The notes beneath the pieces are model-generated. The model made no database searches, had not been told where the DNA came from, and was given only the letters and a program-made list of their open reading frames with translations. A stretch of DNA of 64,000 bases from NCBI GenBank assembly GCA_036351115.1, contig JAZBOL010000101.1, positions 1 through 64,000 on the forward strand. Direction: 5' to 3'. Positions within the stretch are counted from its first letter, which is position 1, and the number at the start of each line of letters is the position of its first letter. The stretch comes from Marinihelvus sp036351115. Lineage in GTDB: Bacteria; Pseudomonadota; Gammaproteobacteria; Xanthomonadales; SZUA-36. Positions 1-7,221 of the stretch are shown piece by piece. The position numbers and the translations under genes were made by a program.

Positions 1-1
1 A

Positions 2-340
2 TCCCTGATCACCGCACCCGAATCCGGCCTGCGCCAGCCCTGGGACCGACCCGTGGCCGTCCGCGGCCACGCCTGGGCCGGTGACCTGGCCGTGCACCGG
101 GTCGATCTGTCCCTGGATTTTGGCCAGACCTGGCGGCCGGCCACCCTCGATGCACCGGCCAACCGGCTGGCCTGGCAGCATTTCACCGCCGAGCTGGCCC
201 TGCCCCAGCCCGGGTACTACGAAATCTGGGCCCGGGCCACGGACTCGGCCGGCCGCGCCCAACCCATGGTCGTTCCCGGCTGGAATCCGAAGGGTTACCT
301 GAACAATGCCACCCACCGGATCGCCGTCTATGGCGTGTAG
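2..340 (+). CDS. Sulfite oxidase-type molybdenum oxidoreductase, C-terminal part (start outside window)
   Basis: Only the last 112 codons are present; the gene enters from the left edge. The residues have the immunoglobulin-like Mo-co dimerisation fold of sulfite oxidase/SorA proteins: a VAVRGHAWAG strand, then VDLSLDFGQTW and a closing NPKGYLNNATHRIAVYGV. In SorA proteins this domain follows the molybdopterin domain and mediates dimer contacts. The next gene, a short c-type cytochrome overlapping by 11 bases, supports a SorAB-like periplasmic sulfite dehydrogenase that passes electrons to cytochrome c. The catalytic domain is not visible, so the exact substrate cannot be judged; a related oxidoreductase such as a SoxC-like protein is possible. 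Confidence 0.75.
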   Translation, partial: SLITAPESGLRQPWDRPVAVRGHAWAGDLAVHRVDLSLDFGQTWRPATLDAPANRLAWQHFTAELALPQPGYYEIWARATDSAGRAQPMVVPGWNPKGYLNNATHRIAVYGV

Positions 341-677
341 GCGGAGCTACGGGCCGATTCAGGCCATGACTCTGCTGCTGGGCGCTGTGTTCGGCAGCCC
401 CGTGATCGAAGCCCAGCCACTGGTGGAGGCGCCCGGCCGTGAGCTCGTGCAGGCGCATTGCGGCGCCTGCCATTCGGTCATGCTGGTGACCCAGAACCGG
501 GGTGATGCGAAACACTGGCTGCAGCTGATCCGGTGGATGCAGGCCGACCACAACCTCTGGGACCTGGGCCCGGCGGAAGCGGACATCGTCGCCTACCTGG
601 CCACTCACTACGGCGCGCCAGACCTGTCCCCCCGTCGCGCGCCGCTGGACACGAAATGGCGCGACGCGCCAGACTGA
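330..677 (+). CDS. Small monohaem c-type cytochrome, SorB-like
   Basis: A 115-residue exported protein. A hydrophobic stretch at about residues 12-28 looks like a signal peptide, followed by one CxxCH haem site (C44, C47, H48) and a methionine in the IRWMQADHN segment that could be the distal ligand. It most likely accepts electrons from the sulfite oxidase-like protein encoded just upstream. The ATG at 330 was chosen because it overlaps the upstream stop by 11 bases, as in coupled gene pairs, and leaves a normal signal peptide; an in-frame start at 306 would only add residues in front. Low size and a single haem fit the cytochrome subunit of SorAB. Confidence 0.75.
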   Translation: MACRRSYGPIQAMTLLLGAVFGSPVIEAQPLVEAPGRELVQAHCGACHSVMLVTQNRGDAKHWLQLIRWMQADHNLWDLGPAEADIVAYLATHYGAPDLSPRRAPLDTKWRDAPD

Positions 678-746
678 CGCTCAGACTGATCGGGACCACC
701 CATCGGCCGCAACCCCTTCGCCCGTTAAGAGGATCCGGACCCCATC

Positions 747-1319
747 ATGAAAACCCTGCGCAACGTGCTTTTCCCGATGCTCGTCACCAGCGGCCTCCTT
801 GCCGACGATGGCGTTCGCGCCGAAGTCACGAGCGTCTCGGCCAACGGATTCGTCAGCACCCACACCCACACCCTGCCCCTACCGCGAGACGAGGCCTGGC
901 GCCTGGTGACCGACGGACTGGCCCGCTGGTGGGATACCAGCCATTCCTACGGCGGAGTGGCGGAAAACCTGTCCCTGGAAATCGGGCCCGATGGTCGCCG
1001 GGGCGGGTGCCTGTGTGAGCGGCTGGAAGGCGGCGGCTGGGTGGAACACCTGCGTGTGATTTTCGTGCAGCCGCAGGATACGCTGAGATTGCAGGGGGCG
1101 CTGGGGCCGCTGGTGGACATGGGGCTCCAGGGCGTCATGCGCTGGACCGTGGCGCCGGCGGAGGACGATCCGGCTTCCACGGTCTTCACGTCCCGCTACG
1201 TCGTGACCGGCCACCTGGAGGGCGGTTTCGAGCAGCTCGCGCCGGTCGTGGACCAGGTCAACGGCGGGCATTTCATCCGGCTGGAGCGGGTCGCGCAGGG
1301 CGAAAGCCCGGACGAATGA
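747..1319 (+). CDS. Exported SRPBCC/START-like domain protein
   Basis: A 190-residue protein with an N-terminal hydrophobic stretch of about 25 residues (signal peptide ending near VRAE) followed by an SRPBCC-like fold: STHTHTLPLPRDEAWRLVTD opens like the helix-grip domain of polyketide cyclase/AHSA1-like proteins, and TSRYVVTGHLEGGFEQLAPV resembles the closing long helix. Family members bind hydrophobic ligands, but no ligand can be read from the sequence. It stands alone 69 bases after the cytochrome gene with its own upstream GAGGA stretch (729-733), and may belong to the same transcript. Confidence 0.6.
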   Translation: MKTLRNVLFPMLVTSGLLADDGVRAEVTSVSANGFVSTHTHTLPLPRDEAWRLVTDGLARWWDTSHSYGGVAENLSLEIGPDGRRGGCLCERLEGGGWVEHLRVIFVQPQDTLRLQGALGPLVDMGLQGVMRWTVAPAEDDPASTVFTSRYVVTGHLEGGFEQLAPVVDQVNGGHFIRLERVAQGESPDE

Positions 1320-1402
1320 AGCCCACCGGGTGAATCCCCACGGATCGAGGCCCGGGGGCCGAACGCACGGGGTGAGATTTCCGATCCGGTGCCTGGCAGG
1401 AT

Positions 1403-2365
1403 TCAGTCCTGGACCGGCGCCCAGAGCTGGTCCGTGAACCACCCGCGCCGGTCCGTGAAGGCAGCCGCCACGGCGAACCCCGAGGCGCCGGCGAGGCGCT
1501 GAATCAGCTCATCGTCGTACTTCTGGGAAATTTCCGTGTGCACCCGCTCACCGGCCTCGAAGTTAAAGGATTCGTCCAGCGCCGTGATGGTCACGGTCTG
1601 ATCGCGTTCGCTGCGCAGGGCGCTCCGGGCCGCGCCGGTCTCCGGGTCATAGGTCGGATCGTGGCGCCAGTGGGCTACATCGAAATCCCCGCCCAGTTCC
1701 CGGTTGATGCGCTCGAGCAGATTCAGGTTGAAGCGCGCCGTGATGCCTTCGTCGTCGTCGTAGGCGGCCCGGATCAGCGCCGGGTCCTTCTTGAGGTCCA
1801 GGCCGATGAGCAGGAAGTCTCCGGAACTCATGGAGGCGCGAAGCTCCGACAGGAAGTCCACGGCGCCGTCGGGGTCGAAATTGCCCAGGTTCGAGCCCAT
1901 GAACGCGAACACGCGTCGCACGCCGGCACGTCTCGGCTGCGCCAGCCAGTGCATGTAGTTGCCGGCGATGGGCTCCATGCGCATCCAGGGCCGGGCCGGG
2001 CGCAGGCGCTCGGCCAGGAGCCCGAGCACGTGTTCCGAGATGTCGAGGGGCTTGTACACGAAATCCGCGCCGCGCTCTTGCAGCGCATCGATCAGATGAC
2101 AGATCTTGCTGCCGTCCCCGGCGCCCAGCTCCACCAGTTCGAAGCCCCCACCCTCGATGATGCGATCGGCGATGTCCCCGCCCTGCTCGCGCAGGATTTC
2201 CCGCTCGCAATCGGTGAGGTAATAGCCGTCCATGGCCATGATGGCCTGGAACAGGCGATCCCCCGCCGCATCGTAGAAATAGCGGGAGGACAGGCGCCGG
2301 GGCCGCGCAGCCAGTCCTGACTGAACGGCTTCGGCGAATTCCGGGTCAAAGGCGTCGGTATCCAT
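1403..2365 (-). CDS. egtD: L-histidine N(alpha)-methyltransferase EgtD
   Basis: A 320-residue SAM-dependent methyltransferase of the EgtD family, which trimethylates histidine to hercynine, the first step of ergothioneine synthesis. Visible are the family N-terminus (SSRYFYDAAGDRLFQAIMAM, then YYLTDCEREIL), the SAM-binding ELGAGDGSKI segment and the FMGSNLGNF region. Length matches the family. The ATG at 2365 is preferred over an upstream in-frame ATG at 2401: an AGGAG lies five bases before 2365 and this start avoids overlap with the neighbour. It is the last gene of a probable leftward unit with a CDF transporter 23 bases upstream. The usual partner EgtB is not in the window. Confidence 0.9.
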   Translation of the reverse strand: MDTDAFDPEFAEAVQSGLAARPRRLSSRYFYDAAGDRLFQAIMAMDGYYLTDCEREILREQGGDIADRIIEGGGFELVELGAGDGSKICHLIDALQERGADFVYKPLDISEHVLGLLAERLRPARPWMRMEPIAGNYMHWLAQPRRAGVRRVFAFMGSNLGNFDPDGAVDFLSELRASMSSGDFLLIGLDLKKDPALIRAAYDDDEGITARFNLNLLERINRELGGDFDVAHWRHDPTYDPETGAARSALRSERDQTVTITALDESFNFEAGERVHTEISQKYDDELIQRLAGASGFAVAAAFTDRRGWFTDQLWAPVQD

Positions 2366-2388
2366 CGATCTCCTGTTGGTTTCGGCCC

Positions 2389-3300
2389 TCACTGGGCGCA
2401 TTGATGTTGTGGGCAGGTCACGTCCGGCTCACCGCGTTCGAGTTGAATGGTGGCGTGGCTGATACCGAAGCGCTCCCTGAGCGATTCGGCCACCTCGTTG
2501 AGAAACCGGTCCGAGTCAGGCATCGGCGTCATCACGAGGTGGGCGGTCAGGGCGCTGTCCGTCGTGCTCAGGGCCCAGATATGCAGGTCGTGCAGGCCGG
2601 CCACGCCGGGCAGATCCGCCAGGTGGGCCCGCACGGCCTCCGGGTCGATGTCGGGCGGCACCGCATCCACCGCCAGGTTCAGCGATTCGCGCAGCAGCCC
2701 CCAGGCGCTCCCGAGGATAACACCGGCGATCACCAGGCTGATGACGGGATCGACCCAGAGCCACCCCCCCCAGAGAATCAATGCACCGGCGACGACCACA
2801 CCCAGGGAAACCGCCGCGTCCGCCGCCATGTGCAGATAGGCGCCGCGAATGTTGAGGTCGCTGTCCTTGCCACGCAGAAACATGAGCGCCGTGGCCGTAT
2901 TGATCACCACGCCGACGCCCGCCACGACCATGATCGTCATCCCGGCGGTCTCCACCGGCTCGAAAATCCGCGCCACCGCCTCCCAGGCGATGGCGACGAC
3001 CGCGCCCAGGAGCAACAGGCCGCTGGCCACGCTGGCCAGGATCGTGGCCCGGGAGTAGCCGTAGGTCCGCCGCAGGGAAGGCGTCTGCTGCGCCAGCACG
3101 GCCGCGCCCCAGGCCAGCAGGAGCCCGACCACGTCGCTCAGGTTGTGGCCGGCATCCGTCAGCAGGGCCAGGGAATTCGACCACCAGCCGAACAGCGCTT
3201 CGACCAGCACGAAGATTACGTTCAGGATGACACCCACCAGGAACGCCCGATTGAAATCGGGTGTCGCGTGGTGATGGTGGTGGTCGTGCGCGCGATTCAT
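2389..3300 (-). CDS. Cation diffusion facilitator (Zn/Co/Cd efflux), CzcD-like
   Basis: A 303-residue inner-membrane CDF transporter. It begins with a histidine-rich cytoplasmic tail (HDHHHHHATPDF), followed by six predicted membrane segments. The transport-site HxxxD motifs are in place: DAGHNLSDV in helix 2 and HMAADAAVSLG in helix 5. A cytoplasmic C-terminal domain (about residue 205 onward) ends with a CPQHQC motif that may bind metal. The family exports divalent metals in exchange for protons. Gaps of 24 and 23 bases to the flanking genes suggest one transcript with the TMEM165-like transporter and egtD. The exact metal cannot be read from the sequence. Confidence 0.9.
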   Translation of the reverse strand: MNRAHDHHHHHATPDFNRAFLVGVILNVIFVLVEALFGWWSNSLALLTDAGHNLSDVVGLLLAWGAAVLAQQTPSLRRTYGYSRATILASVASGLLLLGAVVAIAWEAVARIFEPVETAGMTIMVVAGVGVVINTATALMFLRGKDSDLNIRGAYLHMAADAAVSLGVVVAGALILWGGWLWVDPVISLVIAGVILGSAWGLLRESLNLAVDAVPPDIDPEAVRAHLADLPGVAGLHDLHIWALSTTDSALTAHLVMTPMPDSDRFLNEVAESLRERFGISHATIQLERGEPDVTCPQHQCAQ

Positions 3301-3324
3301 CGGTGCAAGGCTCGACGAACGGTC

Positions 3325-3615
3325 TCAGGCAGCAGGCGTTGCAAAAGCCCCGACAAGAATCCAGATGCCGATCACGACGAAGCCCGCACCGGCCAGGATC
3401 GACATGAGTCGGGGGTTGATCACTTCGGATAGCAGCGCGCCGGCGGCGACGCCGAGGGCGCTGGTCAGCACCAGCGCACCCGCGGCCCCGAAAAACACCG
3501 TCCACCGGCTGACGGACTGATCCGACGCGAACAGCATGGTCACCAGCTGGGTTTTGTCCGCCATCTCCGCGATGAAGACGCTGGTGAACACGGTAGCGAG
3601 CACTTTCCATTCCAT
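3325..3615 (-). CDS. TMEM165/Gdt1 (UPF0016) family transporter, single-domain form
   Basis: A 96-residue membrane protein with three predicted helices. The family signature is present as EMADKTQLVT near residues 17-26 (consensus ExGDKT/S, with Ala here for Gly). Most family members have two such repeats in about 190-220 residues; this one has a single repeat, so a working transporter would need to be a homo- or hetero-oligomer. Family members move Mn2+ or Ca2+. The neighbouring CDF efflux gene 24 bases downstream fits a metal-homeostasis unit. No second half-size copy is visible nearby. Confidence 0.8.
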   Translation of the reverse strand: MEWKVLATVFTSVFIAEMADKTQLVTMLFASDQSVSRWTVFFGAAGALVLTSALGVAAGALLSEVINPRLMSILAGAGFVVIGIWILVGAFATPAA

Positions 3616-3659
3616 GGCAGCAGAATCTCGTTGAGGACTGATCCCATTCTACCCGTGAC

Positions 3660-4367
3660 TCAACCGCGGCGAGCCATGTCGAACAGAAGAATCTCCGCCC
3701 CCTTGCCATCACCGAGGACCCACTCACCGGCCTCGGTGCTGGAGACGCCGTCGCCGGCCAGGAGCCGTTCGCCGTTCACCGTGATTTCACCGCGAGCCAC
3801 CTGCAGCCAGGCTTCCCGCGAGGGCCGGATCTCGAAGGCGGCGCGCTCGGACCCGTCGAACAGGCCAGCATAGAGGTCCGCATCCTGGTTGAGGGAGATC
3901 GACCCCTCCCGACCGGTGGCCGACGCCACCAGGCGTAAGCGGCCCCGCTTCTCCTCGTCGGGGAAGTGCACCTGCTCGTAACCGGGCTCGTGTCCCGGCG
4001 CATCCGGCAACACCCAGATCTGGAGAAAATGAACTTCTTCCTCCGTCGAGGCGTTGAACTCGCTGTGGGTGACTCCGGTGCCGGCGCTCATGCGCTGGAC
4101 GTCGCCGGGCCGCATCACCGACCCGTTGCCCATGGAGTCCTTGTGGGCGAGCGCCCCGTCGAGCACGTAGGAAATGATCTCCATGTCCCGGTGCGGATGC
4201 GTACCGAAGCCCTGGCCCGGCGCAACCCGGTCCTCGTTGATCACCCGGAGGTGCCCAAAGCCCATGTGCGCCGGGTCGGAGTAGTTTGCGAAGGAAAAGG
4301 TGTGGTGACTGTCCAGCCAGCCGTGATTGGCGTGGCCGCGGTCCCTGGCTTTGCGAATGTTCAGCAT
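3660..4367 (-). CDS. Pirin family protein, YhhW-type quercetin dioxygenase-like
   Basis: A 235-residue bicupin. The metal ligands of Escherichia coli YhhW line up by number: H57 and H59 in THPHRD, H101 and E103 in VTHSE. The N-terminus (SHHTFSFANY) is typical. YhhW-type pirins have quercetin 2,3-dioxygenase activity in vitro; the physiological role is unclear and some pirins act as redox-sensitive regulators. A GGGAG seven bases before the ATG supports the start. It is divergent from a LysR regulator across 110 bases that contain a perfect palindrome, a common layout in which the regulator controls the pirin gene. It may lead a leftward unit into the transporter genes (44-base gap). Confidence 0.9.
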   Translation of the reverse strand: MLNIRKARDRGHANHGWLDSHHTFSFANYSDPAHMGFGHLRVINEDRVAPGQGFGTHPHRDMEIISYVLDGALAHKDSMGNGSVMRPGDVQRMSAGTGVTHSEFNASTEEEVHFLQIWVLPDAPGHEPGYEQVHFPDEEKRGRLRLVASATGREGSISLNQDADLYAGLFDGSERAAFEIRPSREAWLQVARGEITVNGERLLAGDGVSSTEAGEWVLGDGKGAEILLFDMARRG

Positions 4368-4452
4368 GATTCACGCTCCCGTTTCAAGTTGGATGAGCGC
4401 AGCTTAATTGATGCCAGATCAGTATTTAATAAATCGACCTGGGAAATTTATT

Positions 4453-4467
4453 TTGCACAGTGTGCAA
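4453..4467. promoter_or_regulatory. Perfect 15-bp palindrome, probable LysR operator
   Basis: TTGCACA, a central G, then TGTGCAA: seven-base arms that are exact inverted complements, in the short divergent region between the pirin gene and the LysR gene and 10 bases before the LysR start codon. It fits the T-N11-A pattern of LysR-type sites. Autoregulation of the LysR gene and control of the pirin gene are inferences. The same half-site recurs as an inverted pair at 7061-7086. Confidence 0.6.
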
Positions 4468-4477
4468 TAATTCTGGC

Positions 4478-5401
4478 ATGGACCGTCTCGCCACCATGCG
4501 CACCTTCATCAGCGTCGCTGAAACCGGCAGCTTCAGCGAAACCGCGCGGCTCCTGGACGTTTCAGCGCCGCTGGTCAGCCGCCACGTGAGCGACCTGGAA
4601 GCGCACCTCGGGATTCGCCTGTTCAACCGATCGACCCGCCGGGTCGAGTTGTCCGAGGCCGGGGCGGCGTACTACCCGGACTGCGTCGCCCTGATCGAGC
4701 AACTCGACGCCGCCGAATCGCGCATCGCGGGACTCGGCGAGCGGCCGACGGGGCTCCTGCGGGTCTCCGTGCCCATGGACTTCGGACGCCTGTTCCTGGG
4801 GCCGGCGTTCCGGCAGTTTCTCTCCGAAGCGCCGGAAGTGCGTCTCGATGTTCGCTACGAGGACCGTGAAGCGCGCTTCGTCGAGGAACAGGTCGACGTG
4901 GCGCTTCGCATCGGACAGTTGCCCGATTCCTCGCTCGTGGCGCGGCGCCTCGGCTCCGCCTGCCTGGGTTGCTACGCCTCTCCGGACTATCTCGCGGCCC
5001 ATGGCATACCGAACGACCTGGAAGCGCTGCGTGACCACGACCTGCTGGCCTACAGCCTGTCGAGCACGCCGGGGCACTGGCAGTTCGAGGGTGACGAAGG
5101 CCGTACCGCCATCCCCCTGGCCGGCCGCTGGCGCCTGTCCTGCAACAATGGCCGTGCGCTTGCCGAGGCCGCCTGTCGCAGCCTGGGTATCGTGCGGTTA
5201 CCCGAATTTCTCGTCCAGGATCATCTCGAGGCCGGCCGCCTCGAGGAGGTGCTGAGGCACCATCGATCAGCACCGCTGGAAATCTCCGCGGTCACCCTGC
5301 ACCGCCGCTTCAGACCCGGTAAGATCAGCGCCTTTCTCGACTTCATGGAAGCCCATTTCCGGGGCCGCAACGACTGGCTGCCCGGACCGGATCGCGCATG
5401 A
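4478..5401 (+). CDS. LysR-family transcriptional regulator
   Basis: A 307-residue LTTR. The winged helix-turn-helix is at residues 1-60 (MRTFISVAETGSFSETARLL, then SRHVSDLEAHLG and LFNRSTRRVELSEAG), followed by the two-lobed effector domain. It resembles the DhaR/AaeR-like subgroup common next to pirin genes. The ATG at 4478 is chosen because the alternative in-frame start at 4460 falls inside the palindrome. The last four bases overlap the start of the first hydrolase-fold gene (ATGA), so the regulator is transcribed as the first gene of the rightward operon, or read-through from it is at least possible. The ligand is unknown. Confidence 0.9.
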   Translation: MDRLATMRTFISVAETGSFSETARLLDVSAPLVSRHVSDLEAHLGIRLFNRSTRRVELSEAGAAYYPDCVALIEQLDAAESRIAGLGERPTGLLRVSVPMDFGRLFLGPAFRQFLSEAPEVRLDVRYEDREARFVEEQVDVALRIGQLPDSSLVARRLGSACLGCYASPDYLAAHGIPNDLEALRDHDLLAYSLSSTPGHWQFEGDEGRTAIPLAGRWRLSCNNGRALAEAACRSLGIVRLPEFLVQDHLEAGRLEEVLRHHRSAPLEISAVTLHRRFRPGKISAFLDFMEAHFRGRNDWLPGPDRA

Positions 5402-6270
5402 CTCCCCGCTCCAGACCGCTGTACTTCGAAGGCCGCCATGGCCGCCTGTACGGGGTGCACCATGCACCAACGAACGTCGGGGGCCCTGCGCACGCGGTGC
5501 TGTTGCTTCCACCCCTGGGGCAGGAATACAAGCGCTGCCACAAGACCCTGCAGAAACTGGCCCAGGACCTGGCGACCGCCGGCTTCCACACGCTGCGGTT
5601 CGACTATGCGGGCAGCGGCGATTCCGGGGAACTGGCGTCCTGGAGCCTGGACACCTGGCGCCAGGACGGGCAGGACGCCCTGGCCTGGCTGCGTGGCACG
5701 AGCGGGGCGAAGATGGTTTCAGCCGTTGGCGTCAGGCTCGGCGCCGCGGTCGCCCTGGCGCTCGACACGCCCCTGGAGCACCTTGTGCTCTGGGATCCGG
5801 TGGTCGACGGTTCCGCCTACCTCGAGTCGCTCGACCGGCTCAACCGGGAACTGCTGCACCGGTTTCGCCATGCCTACCGAAACGGAAGCGCCGTTAGCTT
5901 TCCGCCGGAACAGCTCATCGGGCATCCCTTTCCCGACACCATGCGGGAGAGTCTTGCGGCGTATTCGCTGGTCATTCCCGATCAACCCCCGGCCCGCCAC
6001 GCCCTGTGGATCGACACGCCGACCGGGGCCACGGAGTCGCGCAAGGACGCCCACAGGAATCCGGGCGCGGGCGCGGGCGAAGCCGCCGACCCTGTGAAAG
6101 AAAGCTATTCCGGCCACCTCGCGCTGGCGGAGGAATTTCTGCATGTCGAGGCCCGCTGCCGGTGGCATTCAGCCATGGAGATCGAGAACGTCATCATGGG
6201 ACAGCCGGTGACCCGGCACATGCTGCAATGGTTCAAACAGGCCGACGGATTCCATGGAAACGGCGCATAG
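5398..6270 (+). CDS. Alpha/beta hydrolase-fold protein with Arg at the nucleophile position (exosortase hydrolase 2-like), copy 1
   Basis: A 290-residue alpha/beta hydrolase-fold protein. The N-terminal core is recognisable (AVLLLPPLGQEYKR, HTLRFDYAGSGDSG), but the nucleophile elbow reads GVRLG (residues 111-115), with Arg113 where serine is expected. The following strand ends in VLWDPVVDG. A 'GLRLG' elbow and WDP motif are, from memory, features of the hydrolase 2 family found with exosortase A loci. It is therefore unlikely to be an ordinary serine hydrolase. It overlaps the LysR stop by four bases and the next gene, its GxCxG partner, by 17 bases, implying coupled synthesis of a pair. A paralogue lies at 11455-12231. 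Confidence 0.75.
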   Translation: MTPRSRPLYFEGRHGRLYGVHHAPTNVGGPAHAVLLLPPLGQEYKRCHKTLQKLAQDLATAGFHTLRFDYAGSGDSGELASWSLDTWRQDGQDALAWLRGTSGAKMVSAVGVRLGAAVALALDTPLEHLVLWDPVVDGSAYLESLDRLNRELLHRFRHAYRNGSAVSFPPEQLIGHPFPDTMRESLAAYSLVIPDQPPARHALWIDTPTGATESRKDAHRNPGAGAGEAADPVKESYSGHLALAEEFLHVEARCRWHSAMEIENVIMGQPVTRHMLQWFKQADGFHGNGA

Positions 6271-7069
6271 CTTCGGACGCGACGACCACCTGGCCGGGAT
6301 CATCACCCGGCCGGCGTCCGCATCGGTCACCGACGTCGCCGTGGTCATCCCCAACGCGGGCCTGATTCACCACGTGGGCCCCTGGCAGCTGCATGTCGAC
6401 CTGGCCCGGCGGCTGGCGGACGCCGGCGTACCCTCGCTGCGCTTCGACCTGTCGGGCCTCGGGGACAGCGAGCTTCCCCGGCGCCGCGAATCGGTCTCCG
6501 CCCGGACCCGAAGTGACATCAGCGACGCCATCGACCTGGTCCTGTCGGAAAGCGGCGCCCGCCGCGTCGTCATGGCCGGCTTATGCTCCGGGGCGGTCGA
6601 ATCCCATCGCGCGGCCCTGGCGGAAGACCGCGTTTGCGGCGCGGCCCTGTTCGACCCTCCAGCCTACGGCGACCGCCTGTACCACCTCATCCGCTGGTCG
6701 GAGCGGTACCTCAACCTGCCCCGCATCCTGCGTTTCCTGCGCCGCAAGCTGGACGAATCGCGCGGCCGCCGCGAAAAACCCGATCCCGCCACGCAGCCGG
6801 AACCCTACCGGCCAATGACGGCCGAGGAATTCGCCGCGGAGATCGAGACGGTCTCCAACCGGGGCGTCGAGTACCTGTTTTGCTACTCCGGCAACGACGA
6901 CTACAAACATCGCCGGCAGCTGTTCAGCATCCTGACACCCGCCACGCCCCGGGAACGGATCACCGTTTTCCACTTCAGGAACCTGGATCACACCCCCGTG
7001 CTGATCGAAGACCGGCGCATCCTGGCCGACACCCTGCTAGAGTGGATTCAAGGGAAGTTTGTGCAGTAG
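6254..7069 (+). CDS. Alpha/beta hydrolase-fold protein with Cys nucleophile elbow (exosortase hydrolase 1-like), copy 1
   Basis: A 271-residue alpha/beta hydrolase-fold protein. The elbow is GLCSG (residues 109-113), placing Cys111 at the nucleophile position, and a C-terminal LDHTPVL keeps a histidine where the catalytic histidine sits. Cysteine in this position is seen in acyltransferases of the fold and in exosortase-associated hydrolase 1 proteins. The motif NAGLIHHVGPWQLHVDLARR is shared almost residue for residue with the paralogue at 12225-13055. The start at 6254 overlaps the preceding gene by 17 bases. A thioester transferase or thioesterase acting on the ACP domain encoded next is a reasonable guess, not shown. 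Confidence 0.75.
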   Translation: METAHSFGRDDHLAGIITRPASASVTDVAVVIPNAGLIHHVGPWQLHVDLARRLADAGVPSLRFDLSGLGDSELPRRRESVSARTRSDISDAIDLVLSESGARRVVMAGLCSGAVESHRAALAEDRVCGAALFDPPAYGDRLYHLIRWSERYLNLPRILRFLRRKLDESRGRREKPDPATQPEPYRPMTAEEFAAEIETVSNRGVEYLFCYSGNDDYKHRRQLFSILTPATPRERITVFHFRNLDHTPVLIEDRRILADTLLEWIQGKFVQ

Positions 7070-7086
7070 GGATAAGCGCTGCACAC
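7061..7086. promoter_or_regulatory. Inverted repeat TGTGCAG-N12-CTGCACA before fkbH
   Basis: Seven-base perfect inverted arms separated by 12 bases, starting within the last codons of the hydrolase gene and lying in the only sizeable gap (148 bases) of this operon. The arms contain the TGTGCA/TGCACA half-site of the LysR palindrome at 4453-4467. It could be a second LysR site for an internal promoter or an RNA hairpin; there is no following T-run, so a terminator is unlikely. Confidence 0.4.
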
Positions 7087-7182
7087 TATTTGGGGAACGC
7101 GCGTACGATCCAGCACGCGCCGCGGAGCGCCGTGAGGCGTGGCCTGGTCGCGTCGACGCGCTTCGCATAAAAGGGGTAAACC

Positions 7183-7221
7183 ATGAACGAATCCGCACGG
7201 AAACCGTGCCCGGCGCCATGA
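7183..7221 (+). CDS. Short leader ORF (12 codons) overlapping the fkbH start
   Basis: ATG at 7183 has the best ribosome-binding site of the region (AAGGGG at 7171-7176, seven-base spacing). It encodes MNESARKPCPAP and stops at TGA 7219-7221, overlapping the fkbH ATG at 7218 in the ATGA manner. The fkbH start has no good Shine-Dalgarno of its own, so this may be a translational coupler. A sequence frameshift that hides a longer fkbH N-terminus is the alternative. Confidence 0.35.
   Translation: MNESARKPCPAP

Noticed and set aside
1538..2320. Long plus-strand ORF opposite egtD, like many long opposite-strand ORFs in this window
   Set aside because: High GC content removes stops in opposite frames; egtD has clear family motifs and the shadow ORF has none.
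7061..7086. Inverted repeat as an intrinsic terminator within the operon
   Set aside because: It overlaps the stop codon and has no T-run; an operator is more consistent with the shared half-site.
7059..7217. Upstream extension of the fkbH frame
   Set aside because: The added residues are Arg-rich and unlike FkbH N-termini; the family begins at about LDLVVAANFTA.
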